From Deroplatys truncata (taxonomy: Eukaryota; Arthropoda; Insecta; Mantodea; Mantidae): a DNA stretch of 64,000 nucleotides. The translations under genes and the position numbers were made by a program. This document shows positions 46,625 to 57,066 of the stretch, piece after piece. Under the pieces are notes generated by a model. That model was not told the DNA's origin, did not search any database, and saw nothing but the letters and a program-made list of their open reading frames with translations. The stretch's first letter is position 1. The number at the start of each line of letters is the position of its first letter. Location: the NCBI GenBank assembly GCA_030765065.1, contig CM060985.1, positions 7,998,001 through 8,062,000 of the forward strand, read 5' to 3'.

Positions 46625-47936
46625 TGAGGGCTGATCAACAAAGACTGAGAAAGACTGATTTTTTTTTCACAGATGTTTATTACTCCAATTCAATGTTTAC
46701 ATGATCTTTTTCAAAGTACTCCCCTCCTACTTCAATGCACTTTTTATAGCAACTCTGCCAGTCCTTGAACATGTGCTGCAGACCATTCTTTATCAGGTCC
46801 TTGAGAATCGCCTCACTTTTCTTGAGCACTGCTTCAGAGTTCTCAAATCGAATACCCCTAAGCTTTGCCTTTAGTGATGGGAATAAAAAAAAGTCACAGG
46901 GTGCAAGATCGGGGCTGTAAGGTGGATAAGGTACACAGGTAATGTTGAATCGAGCCAGAAACTGCATGACTTGATTTGCGACGTGAAGCCGTGCATTGTC
47001 ATGATGAAGTCGCCACCCAGTCCGAGAAAGCTCCGATCGTTTCTTTGCAATGTGCTTCCTCAGTGTAGCCAATACTGACGTGTAGTATGCTGCTGTAACA
47101 GTAGTGTGAGGGGGAACTGCATGCTGGTAAATCATTCCATTACAGTCAAAAAATGTGATCACCATCACTTTCCCTGCAGATGGAACAACTTTTGCCTTTT
47201 TTGGTGTTGGAGAACCTGGCGATTTCCACACTGTGCTGGCTTGTTTTCCTTCAGGATCATAATGATACAGCCATGATAATCGATTTAAAAAATGCATCCC
47301 CTCCATCAGCAAAGAGATGCAGCACCTCACGGCTTGTCTCCATTAACACAGCCTTTTGTTCGGGAGTCAACAGACGTGGCACCCAACGAGCACAAACTCG
47401 GGTCATATGGAGATGGTCGTGCATAATTGTCAACACACTGCCATATGAAATTCTCAACACTTCACTGAGGTTACATAATGTTATAAGCGATCCTCTCGGA
47501 CAATCACAGCAGCTGTGTTGATGTTGACTTCAGTCACAGCATAAGCTGAAACACCAGGCCCACCTTGCTTAACACTGACAAGTCGGCCTTCTTTGAAGTC
47601 CTTGAACCACCTAAACACTGTTGCATGAGGTAGTGCATCTTCACTGTACGCTTGCTTCAGCTTTTCATAAGTTTCGGTGGCTGTATGGTTTAAATGAAAA
47701 CAGAATTTGATTGCGCTGTACTGCTCCTCTCGCGTCACCTCCATTGTCTGGTATGGGAAATGCACGTAGGGTCTACAAAATAGAGCATTACCACCAACCT
47801 ACCAATACGAGAGTGCTGCCGCCTACCAACATTATACATAAAAATCCGCTCTTTTCAAATATTTATGTTACAGATACGAAACTATCACGGAAGCTACAGG
47901 AAAAAATCAGTCTCAGTCTTTGTTGATCAGCCCTTT
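46625..47936 (-). mobile_element. mariner element, full length (1.3 kb), inserted in transposon X
   Basis: Inverted termini GGGCTGATCAACAAAGACTG are identical for over 20 bp, with TA at 46623-46624 and 47937-47938. Joining the flanks restores the X frame (FTTY before, IQEQFDAENI after), so it is younger than X. Confidence 0.92.
46680..47737 (-). pseudogene. mariner transposase, broken
   Basis: It starts at 47742 or nearby with MEVTREEQYSAIKFCFHLNH, the HTH region, then LPHATVFRWFKDFKEGR, TIMHDHLHMTRVCARWVP and the conserved LLTPEQKAVLMET. The catalytic domain has HYDPEGKQASTVWKSPGSP, the second Asp in GWRLHHDNARLHVANQV and the third in PYSPDLAPCDFFLFPSLK, with 34 residues between them (DD34D, mariner proper). 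About 14 bp around 47274 are missing, which deletes the SDES block with the first Asp and shifts frame. A further shift lies near 47465. The C-terminus EVGGEYFEKDHVNIELE is intact. Confidence 0.88.
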
Positions 47937-48490
47937 TACATACAAGAACAATTTGATGCAGAAAACATACAATATGTGAAGTATAAGCAATGGGTTACTT
48001 TGGAAACTTTTGAATCTCAAGTACGAGAATATTTAGAGAAATTAGTAATTAAGCTAAATAATTTAATACCTCAAGTGTTTCTAGCTCAGCAACATTCTTT
48101 GTTTCTGGCAAATCTTCAGGAAAGCCATGAGGAAGGAGACTGCAATTTCTGATTTTTCAGAAAACTACGCTTTTGTTGTCCAAGATTCAGTCCATGGCAT
48201 AGATTGAAATAACAACCAAGATACTTTGCACCCATTTGTTGTCTGTTTCATGCAATGCAGTGAAATGTGTCATCTAAACTTTGTTTCAATTTCAGAGCAC
48301 CCGGTGCAACTTTTTGATAAAGCTTTTAAAAAAACAAATTAAACATTTGAAGGACATTTATTACCTTTCTGATGGTGCCAATGCTCGGTATCAAAATAAG
48401 AAACAAACTTTCTAATTTGTGCTACCATGAGGACGACTTTGGTATTCATGCTGAGCGGTATTCCTTTGCGACGTCACACAGAAAAGGACG

Positions 48491-48930
48491 AAGTAATACA
48501 TTTTTTTGTTGAGTGAAACATTTTCGAGATATAGGTTGCTATTCCCTTAAATTTTTCAATACTTATTTTCTAAAATGGGAATTCGTTATTCATTTTTTTG
48601 TCTTGGATATGCAAAGAGTATTAACCTGTGGCAAAGGGAATGGTGCTGCACCTAGCAACCAGCTATTAAGATATATGTCGATGCTTAAAGGTTACTGTAT
48701 TTCTATATTGCCCTTGCAATTACAAAACAAGGGGAACAAAGTACGCCCTAACCGGTAGTCAAATACTTTTAGAACTGGTCGCTATGTGTAAAATGTAATT
48801 CTCTTTGCATGTCAAAAGATCGTTTCTGCAAATGTTTATCTGATTAATATGAAATAGATGGAGAATAAGAGTTTGTAAAAATAGTTTGTACAAGAGTAGA
48901 GAAAGTCATTTGAGTGTAACACATCAGATT
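48491..48930 (+). repeat. Rep-A, 3' half
   Basis: Very close to 20945-21384 (for example TATGTCGATGCTTAAAGG and GGTCGCTATGTGTAAAATG). It ends AGAGAAAGTCATTTGAGTG with ACACATCAGA. It replaces the missing 3' end of transposon X and abuts a truncated LINE. Confidence 0.8.
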
Positions 48931-48934
48931 TTTT

Positions 48935-51690
48935 GTATTATAAAGATTCTATTTTTATAACCAAACTTTCCCCAAAATATTATAGGATATGATAAATGAG
49001 TAAGGAAATATGAAAAGTAGGCCATTTTAAGTACGTCAAGATTAACTGAAGTTTTAAGGGTATATAATGCAAAGCATGTATGGGATAATTCTTTAGATAG
49101 TACATCAATGTGGATTCCCCAGTCAAGGTTACTATCAACCCAGATTCCAAGAAATTTAATTTTATTATACATTGTTACCAAACCATTTTCTAAATAAACT
49201 TGGGCAAAATTTACATTTTTATATGATAGAATCCTAAGGCAACATTTTATTTTTAATAACAATGACAAGTCTGTTGTTATTAAACCAATTTACTACATAA
49301 TCTGTTCCTGTATCAATGTTTACTCTAAGTTCTTGTTTATGTTTACCAGAAATTAAAATGCTTGTGTCATCTGCATTTAGTGTTAGGGAAGTCATTGTTT
49401 ACAGCCAGGTCATTAATAACAGTAAAAATAGTAAGGGGCCTTGAGGTACTCCATATTTAACATTTTCCAAACCAGAAGGAGAAGCTTTTATCTCTTTTGA
49501 ATTTCTTATTTCAGTTAGATGTTTTATATTGCTAAGATATGATTCAAACACTATAATGGGATTCCCCTTATACCATAATTGCACATTATATCATGGTCAA
49601 CCAGTTAAAAGCTTAAGATTGGTCAAGAAATAATCCCAAGCACTGGTTTCCGGCATCTACAATTTTATACACTTCTTCAATAATGTATTGCATTGCAGAA
49701 TTTGTAGATTTCCCTTGCTGAAACCCATATTGGGCTTTTTATGTAATATCCTATTGTACACTACCCTTTCGGAAAAAAACTGAAGAAATAGAAATAGGCC
49801 TATAGTTTTCTATCTCAGATTTCAAACCCTTTTTGTGTAGTGGTTTAATTTTAAAGACCTTCAAACTCTGAGGGAAGCAACCTTCTTTTAGAGATTAGTT
49901 GATCGTGTGACTGACCAGATGCAAGAAACATTTTTTTAGGAAAACTCGTCAAGACCTGGAGACTGCTTTTAATTATAGTGATCAGTTGTTGGTAAAAAGA
50001 AATACAAATAACATTTCTTTGGTCACCTAATAAAGGATTATTAGTAACATTTCCCTTTTTTCTAATATTACTGGCAACAGTTGAGAAATACTGATTGAAC
50101 TCATGAGCCACTAATTGAGGATGTGACACCAATCTACCATTTATATTTATGCTAAAGTTCCTTTTGTGATCCTTGGATTCATGCTTAATAATGTTCCATA
50201 CAGTTTTAGATTTATTTACAGAGTTACTCACTAGATTCCCATTATAAAGGTTTCTTGCAATTCACGTTATTCTGTTATATTTTTTTTGTAATTTATGTAA
50301 CATTGTTTTACACACAATTTCTTTTGTTAATTTACTTTGGAAACCTTGATACCTGAATACCCTTAGTAATCCATTTAGCCTTTTTATTTGTAGTTTCTTT
50401 CTTTTACCTCAACTTTCCTCCATAAAATTTATGTAAGGTCATCTAACTGATTACACTCTTTTTTTTAAAATAGAGAGTTGAGGGTTGTTACACTACATCA
50501 CTATGATAATCAAGTAAGATTATCATAGTGATGTAGTGTAACAACCCTCAACTCTCTATTTTAAATTATGACACATCACTGTTACAAGCTTCTAAATCTT
50601 CAAAAATTGAACCTGATTACACTCTGTTTCATTCTATAAAAGTGATTCAGTACGATCTCTAATTTCTTTATGAACTCATTTAAGTCACTACTGGGGTTTC
50701 TATACAATCAAATTAGTATAATCTTATAATCGCTTAGTTCAACTATACTTCCTTCAAAGACCTCATCACACATTTGAGTACCAAAAGTGCACATAGGTTT
50801 TGGCATAGTATTTTCTTTTACAAAAATACAGGCACCACCATTATTTTTAATTTTTCTGCAATAAGAGCTTTCCCTTATATACCTGTGTAAATTTAACATT
50901 TCAATTTGGTTATCTTTTAGCCAGTAATCAGTTAGTGTTATTATATCAACACCCTGTGGTTTACCATTTATCAATACATCTAAACTAGTATGCTTATTTC
51001 TAATACTTTGAACATTTTGATGAAATATTGCAAGAGAATTGGACAAACACTTTTTAGTTGACTGCTCGTTTACCCCATTCAACTTTACATTGACAGTCCC
51101 TCCATCAAGCTTGGCCCCTAAGTACCTTTCACTTGAGTTCCTAGTTTTTTTACACACTGAGAATATAACATTATTTAACAGATTGCCAAATTTGCTGGAT
51201 CCCCTTCGATTGAGATGGGCCTCATCCCTGGCAAAATCATCATCCTGGAGGCAGGAATTCCCATCAACCATTAGACAAGTTCCTTCTAGCACAAAGCCAA
51301 TCCAGTTCACTATTAATTCTTATAATTCTCCTAGTGGTAACAGCAGAGAACACCGCTTATAATGATCTTTACATCCAGCACCTGTGACCTAATGCTGCTT
51401 ATCACGTCCATAATTTCCCCCATCATCTCCTCAGCCCTTAGCCCAAGACTTATGTTGTTTATACCTGTATTAAGTAAAACAATTTCCGGTTTTTCTTCTT
51501 TTTAATTCCACCCTTTCTATTTGATGTTTTATTTCCTGCAGTTAAATACCTGGGAAACAGCACACTTTGTAGCCTTTTCCCTGCATGTCTTGCCAGCAAA
51601 TTCTAAAATCCAATCACCCACTTCAAGCCCTTTCCTTAAAGGCATCCAATAACTGCTACTCTCCAGCCATGCCGCACTGGAAACCCACTA
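48935..51690 (-). mobile_element. CR1/jockey-type LINE with SGNH-esterase-like ORF1 end, endonuclease and RT
   Basis: Reverse order. About 51480-51420 has EIVLLNTGINNISLGLR, an SGNH-like block. The 200-codon frame 51310-50708 reads DEAHLNRRGSSKFGNLL (end of the esterase-like part), then HQNVQSIRNKHTSLDVLI and ACIFVKE of an APE endonuclease. 50231-49851 is the pre-RT linker (FSININGRLVSHPQLVAHEF, NQYFSTVASNI). 49584-49399 has the RT motif YGVPQGPLLFLLLL. 49268-48935 is the RT C-side (KFLGIWVDSNLDWGIHI, YFLTHLSYPIIFWG). RT motifs before YGVPQG are degraded. The 3' end is lost at Rep-A. CR1-type elements carry esterase-like ORF1 domains. Confidence 0.8.
50464..50565. repeat. Perfect palindrome, 48 bp arms and 6 bp loop
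   Basis: Arm 50464-50511 and arm 50518-50565 are exact reverse complements around AAGTAA. The arms contain GAGAGTTGAGGGTTGTTACA and ACTACATCACTATGATAATC. It lies between the linker and the endonuclease part of the LINE. Zero mismatches inside a decayed element imply a recent event. Confidence 0.95.
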
Positions 51691-52024
51691 CACACAGCTT
51701 TATAAATTATTTTATTTATTAACTACACAGAATTCCATTTTGTTTTATGCAAATACATACAAAAATCACCAAGGAATTTATTTATATTTTTTATAGAAAT
51801 TTAAACAAGCGAGTTAATAAGAATACATTGTTTATAAATTTTTGGTTTTTAAAAATTGATGTAAATTATTAATTTTATCAATTATAATAAATATTACGTA
51901 AAGGATCATATATTAAGCTTTCTATATTGAACTTTATAACATATCTAATCACTCCTTGCCTGCGAGATATTCTAATTTAAAGGTAGAGAGGTGTGCCGCT
52001 TTTCACTAGTTGTATTGCACAATA
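51691..52024. other. No gene recognised
   Basis: AT-rich spacer; possibly the LINE's 5' flank. Confidence 0.4.
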
Positions 52025-52957
52025 TTTTTTAATACAATGCGAGTTTTAAAAAATAAGTATTTACAACATGCTTCACTTTGTTTTTGTAATCCATGGACAA
52101 AATCTGAAGTGAATTGGAAACATTAATGGTCACTATGTTCAAAACCACTTCTGGATTATTCACCGCATTGGTACTTTGTACCACACAATCACTGTTAGTA
52201 GTGGGTGGGAATTTTTTTTCGACACGCATCACATAGTTTTAAGTCTGGTTACAAAATTATCTTTCTAAGCATGCTGCAGGCAACTAAGCTTCTTGTGTCA
52301 TGCTTGGAATCATTAAATGAATTGAAGCAATAGTCATAGCTCCATTTCTTCAGTATGCACCATCAGAAAGCACAGAGCTAAAATGAAACAGTGGAGAGAA
52401 GCTTCATAGAATATCAGATTCCAGTTGCTAAGTTACACCGTGACAGCATATCAGCGTGCTGCTGCTGCAGTATGAAGGTCTCAGTCAGCACTCTATGTGC
52501 TAACACAAACTGTTTAAAAGCATACTTCTAAGGAAGACCCCATCCTGATATTAAGAGGTTTAAAACAAATATATCACAGACTCCTTCTGTATTTTTTCCA
52601 GATTTTAATATTATGGGGTTAAATATGATATTAACGATTTAAAATATTCATACTTGAAAAAGTGATGGTTTTTATTCCAAATAAATAGCATTTTGAATAA
52701 GGAAATCCACAATGTTATTATCTGCAAAATGACACATTGTTCTTAACTTTGACCATTCTGTATTCTGGGAATAAATTGCTTTTATGTAACACTGTGCGTG
52801 TATAAGAAAAAGGTTAAGTACACTGTAAATCCTAAAATAATTTGATTTTCTGCAAAATATAAAATAGATGTCCACTTATTTTGTGTGGAACAAATAAACT
52901 AAAGTTCAGTGAAAGTGATGTTTTGTGTGTGTTCGGTTTCTTGTGGAATGACTCTAA
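52025..52957 (-). mobile_element. Transposon X, inverted 5' fragment
   Basis: The reverse complement of 52943-52160 aligns to 44985-45860 for about 780 bp: GCAGAAAATCAAATTATTTT, CATATTTAACCCCATAA, TTAGCAACTGGAATCTGATA, CTAACAGTGATTGTG. A 67-codon minus frame at 52232-52029 (MMRVEKKFPPTTNSDCVVQS) overlaps the start of the X coding region. The X sequence ends where the DD41D transposon begins. Confidence 0.72.
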
Positions 52958-52959
52958 TA

Positions 52960-54210
52960 CAGAGGGTTGCCCACTTAAGCTCTGAAGACTCTGAATCACC
53001 CTTCCACTCCTGCCATTGGTCAAATTGCTTATATTTATTACTGCATCAGCTCGGCCCAGCAGACAGCTGGCACTCACAAAGTTTACTCGTAATGGCCGAC
53101 TTGTGGCAGGGGTACATTGTTGGGCTTTCAAATGCCGGTTACAGCCTTTCAATGATAGTGCAAAGGTGCAAACAAAAATATTTTAATATAAATAAGTTGT
53201 GTGTGGGCCGTATAACACAACTGCATAAAATGGATCCCCACCTGAGGCTCAGTGTGCAAGAAAAAGGTCATAACCAACACAACCTAAAGCAGTAGTAGCC
53301 AAGGCGAGTGCAAAAGTGAATCAACCAACCCAAAGCAGCATTTCCATTCGCATTGGAATATCCAAAGGGACTGTCTATCAGATAATACACAGCAATTTGG
53401 GTTTAGAAAGGCGCCATAAATCATGCGGGCACGCCTTGAAAGAGCAGCACATCAATGAATGCTTCACCAATGCAAGAAAGCTCTATGAACACCACCTGGC
53501 AGGTGAAAAGTGCCAATGGGTGGTTTCTTTAGATGAAGCACGGGTTTATCTTGGTGACACATAAAAACCCCAAGCCATTTATTACCACCAAGTGGGCCAA
53601 AAGGGGCACTCCTGCTTTATTCGGGAGAACAACGAAAAGTTTTCCAAAGGATTCATGGTGGTTGCAGGTTATTTCTCTCGGGGGGAAACTCCACATTCAC
53701 AGAGTTGCCAACAATGTAAAAATTAATGCAGCCTGCTATCAAAGGAATGTTATGGTCCCAATTTTTGAAGAAGATATCCTTCGGTTGTATGGCGAGGATG
53801 CCCCAAATGTTTGGATCCACATGGATAAAGCATCCAGTCACACTTCTTGGTCTTCCCAGCATTACTACCACCGGAAAGCTATGAAAACGGATGTCAATGT
53901 GATATCATTTAAAAGGATCCCTGTGAAGTCACCAGATGCCTCGCCAATGAATTTTTGCAGATTTGGTCTGCTGAAACAGCACCTTGCTTCTCGGTATCCC
54001 ACCACAATTGAAGGACTCTGGAAAGCCTGCCAGGAGGAGTGGGCTAGCATGCTGTTCTTAGACGCAGCCATCTTCAACAGAAATTGCACCGCAGTGCCAT
54101 AGTTAAAGCCTGTGGAAATCACACTGAGTGCAATAGGTGGTGGCGAAAGGGAATCTCACCATGAAAAAACATAAGCAAAAACATCCGAGCTTAAGTGGAG
54201 CAACCCTCCA
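52960..54210 (+). mobile_element. DD41D Tc1/mariner-superfamily transposon, 1.25 kb
   Basis: The left end GAGGGTTGCCCACTTAAGCT and the right end, reversed, GAGGGTTGCTCCACTTAAGC are inverted repeats of about 25 bp. TA flanks both (52958-52959 and 54211-54212). It inserted at the edge of the inverted X copy. Confidence 0.88.
53091..54102 (+). pseudogene. DD41D transposase, nearly full length, broken
   Basis: N-terminal HTH: MADLWQGYIVGLSNAGYSLS (53091), then NQPTQSSISIRIGISKGTVY and RRHKSCGHALKEQH. Catalytic core: WVVSLDEARVYL (first Asp), VPIFEEDILRLYG, WIHMDKASSHTSW (second Asp), then IPVKSPDASPMNFCRFGLLK. The third catalytic position, in SPMD of the family, is Asn here. The distance from the second Asp to it is 41 residues, the DD41D spacing of rosa/visitor-like elements. 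The C-terminus is GLWKACQEEWASM. Frame changes fall near 53300 and 53555. Few lesions imply a fairly young copy. Confidence 0.85.
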
Positions 54211-54326
54211 TATATGATGAACATGATAAACAATTTGGGTTTAAAATCAATAAATATAGTCAACTCCATTGTTTTTAAACTTTAAAACACATTAAACAAT
54301 ATATGCTATATATAAATGAAATAATA

Positions 54327-54790
54327 TACAGGGTTATTATAAATGATTGAAGGGATTTCATAAATTCACTGTAGTTATATTACTTGACATATTGTCACAA
54401 AACTCAAGAAGTTTTGTTTTGTTGCAGCTGCACTTCAATTTCTGCCATGACAGTGCAACAGTAAGCAGGTAGTCAACATGGCACAGGTTGTGCTTGAATT
54501 TAATTCACATTAGTCTGTCGTAACAGTGCATTAACACTTCAAAACAAAATTGAATAAAGATCCACCAAATACCAACTCCATTCAGCGATGGTATGTAGTT
54601 TACAGCTTCAGAATGCCTCTGTAAGGAGAAATTAACGGATCAGCCTACAGTGACTGCAGAAGTGGTTGAGCACTTGCAGGCGAGCTTTACATTTAGCCCA
54701 AAGAAGACGATGAGCAGAGCGCTTAGCATTCCACAATCAACAGCTTCAGGGCTGCCAGCAAACAGAGTGTTTAAGGGACTTCCATTAAGA
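54327..54790 (+). pseudogene. DUF4817-type transposon, 5' fragment
   Basis: It begins ACAGGGTTATTATAAATGAT, a typical end of this group. Frames read MAQVVLEFNSH, SVVTVH-HFKTKLNKDPPNT, NSIQRWYV (the RHFRTKFGKDPPxxNSIRRWY HTH block), then VTAEVVEHLQASFTFSPKKT and SIPQS. The catalytic domain is absent. Confidence 0.68.
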
Positions 54791-55379
54791 TAATAGGGGC
54801 TTTTTAGGGACCAATACAATTGAATAAAAACATTTTTAGTTTATTTTGGTGGGTTTGCTTACACTGTTTCTTGTGATTTCATTCACTATTGTTACGTGTA
54901 TTAAGACAAAAGTGAGTTTAGGATTGGTCACCCTTCTCCCAAATGAGCATAAATATAATATAGAGTACATAGCTTTAAAGAAATTAAACTATATATTGTA
55001 CACCAATTACACAGTATACGTAGTACGGACTATTTGTGCGTTCCCTTTTTTGTCCTTTATTTACTTAAACAAGCATTTTTACTTGCTGATTTATAAACAA
55101 GTTGGAAAACTATTGCCATTAAAAAAAATGGTAACACAACAGTGTTTTGTAATATTTGTGCTCATACTATTTCCCTTTCCACCATTTAATTTTATTATTT
55201 TTCCCCATTTAATCAGTCTACAATATTATTACTAATAAAGACACAAAAGATATGTGTTACAGTACAAAAAACAACATAAGGTAATTATAATTTAGATTAA
55301 AAACAACCTTATGATTTGCAATCTAAGATCACAATACCCCAATTTTTTTAGAAAATAAAAAATTTTGAAAAATGTTCCA
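54791..55379. other. No gene recognised
   Basis: AT-rich. A 129-codon frame at 54846-55235 is hydrophobic, but its composition simply follows the T-rich sequence. Confidence 0.5.
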
Positions 55380-55622
55380 TGTAAAGGATATTTTGGGGTG
55401 GGGGATTTTCTTGTAAATCTTTGTCTCTTTGTCAAAATGTTGTACTTATACAAGTTTCATTTTTGAGTTAAGCTGTTTTCTCTCTCATGCGTGCGCATGC
55501 ACACAAACAGACCTTCTTCTTAAGTTTTTTTTATTCAGGTAGACTCAAAAAACGCATTTTCAGTGAAATCTCGGTATCAAATTTTTGGGTGGAATGCAAT
55601 AGCTAGTACATGATAAAGTAAA
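55380..55622 (-). repeat. Rep-A 5' part, inverted
   Basis: Reverse reading starts TTTACTTTATCATGTACTAG, then CTATTGCATTCCACCC, GATACCGAGATTTCACTG, AACAGCTTAACTC and the CCCCACCCCAAAATATCC block. The terminal palindrome is reduced here. About 240 bp. Confidence 0.72.
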
Positions 55623-57066
55623 AATGTAGGTGCTCCAGCTGGTCCTGTATGTCACTTAACATTTCTATAATCCTGTCCGACAAGAGAGAGCAACTGAGTT
55701 TGTATCAGTCATTGCATTTGCAGAAACCTCTGTGGCAGCAGCCACTAAGCATTCTGTAACAATTCTCTATCTGTAAAACACTGCAGTTTCTTTTAGATAT
55801 TAGCCAGGATATTCTATAACCTGCGCCTAATATTTTCTCTCTAGAAGTTTCATTCTTTGGGGCATTTGACTTCAATTTCACTTTGTTAAGCTTATGTTCT
55901 CTCTCCAACTCTTAAGAGAAATACATTTAAAGATATACTTCAGATACACTTCTTAAATAAATATATATATATAAATAAATCACATCAAATAGGTCTAATA
56001 TGCACTCAAATTTTTAGATAAGTTCAGTTCCAGGTACTTAGCGGCATTGATATTGAAGTATTTTATGTGTAATTTAAACACTGCATATCAAATAGCAGGC
56101 TTTATTTTTGTAAGTCATAACAAAAATACTCTCTGCCACTCTTCCTGAGTTCGAAGCCATACCTGCCACTGAATGCGGCGTGTCTGAAGCACAGGTGAAT
56201 GAGACGGTTGGAGAAGGGGAGGGGAGTGAGACGGCAAGGATGCCTTTCAGTGCAGTGGCTCTTCAGAGTCGTTTTTTTTTCCCATGCGTGTTTTACACAA
56301 CATCAACCTGAACACAAATGAAAAGGCACGGGGCCATCCCTATAAATTTGAATATTCTTGGAAAGCTCATTCTTTCAAAAATGAATCTGCAAATAAAGAA
56401 ACTTTTATTTGCACACTATAAAAAAAAATCTGATATGCAACCCAAGACTTACCAACCTTTATAAAATAATTGAATGTATAAGCGTGATACTTCAAACTGT
56501 TTTACATAATCATGGTAAATGCCTAGAAATAGTTTCCAATTTAGTTACACTGACTTGGTCAACTGCAACATGTGACAACAAATGTCACTGTTTATACTGA
56601 CATATACTATTGTGCGGCACATATTACTATCACTTTGTCCGTCTTTATACCTGAAACAACTTGCCAACTGCAGCAAATAAGGATTTATATTTTTTATACA
56701 AGAGCTTAAAGAAAATTTATCATCACATTAAAAAATGTGCAGAAGTGCTGACCTGGCAGGAGACCTACAAAAATTGTCTGAAATATACAGGAGACAATTT
56801 AAATCATTTAAAGTGCTGTAACCCACCTACCTGCCCATATTAAGGAGATTATTATATGTAAAAAAACTTGGTATATAAATAAATAGAAAGACTCCATTTT
56901 GAAAGCAATATGCATGTGCAAACACACTGCCAGCTAAAATGGCTTTGTTTTGTATTCTTATTCTGTTAAGAACACCATACTTACATTAAGTTTCATCACT
57001 CACAGATTGAGCATGACTATACCTTTTTCACTATAAGCTGAAAGGAGAAGTAATCAAAACTTAAAT
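55623..57066. other. No gene recognised; one GC-rich patch
   Basis: 56150-56290 is GC-rich (TGAATGCGGCGTGTCTGAAG, GGAGAAGGGGAGGGGAGTG) in AT-rich surroundings. It may be an old element end or regulatory fragment. The rest shows no gene or recognised repeat. Confidence 0.4.

Larger units (their letters stand above)
44968..48485 (+). mobile_element. Transposon X: decayed DDE transposon of unassigned superfamily
   Basis: 44968-45860 is a long 5' region repeated in reverse at 52160-52943. The coding part runs to 48485 and is interrupted by the mariner at 46625-47936. Visible blocks: RMARREYCQHLSIKLEKNWN (open frame 45941-46291), KFAELRP (about 46407), then PYHQNVKLMTDSANIPRK and YKDAIVQIICNPPSQHCY. 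After the mariner: VKYKQWVTLETFESQVREYL, LIPQVFLAQQHSLFLANL, SDFSENYAFVVQDSVHGI (about 48145), YYLSDGANARYQNKK (about 48355) and NLCYHEDDFGIHAERYSFAT. I recall widespread animal transposon proteins with ELRPK...CVCxxHQN, DFAENYxFVxQD, YFSDGxxxQYKN and HFFATSHGK blocks, but cannot name the superfamily. Stops and shifts; the 3' end is cut at Rep-A. Confidence 0.65.

Noticed and set aside
54846-55235. 129-codon hydrophobic frame, possibly a membrane protein
   Set aside because: Hydrophobicity follows from T-rich codons; no domain, no splice or promoter support, no homologous copy.
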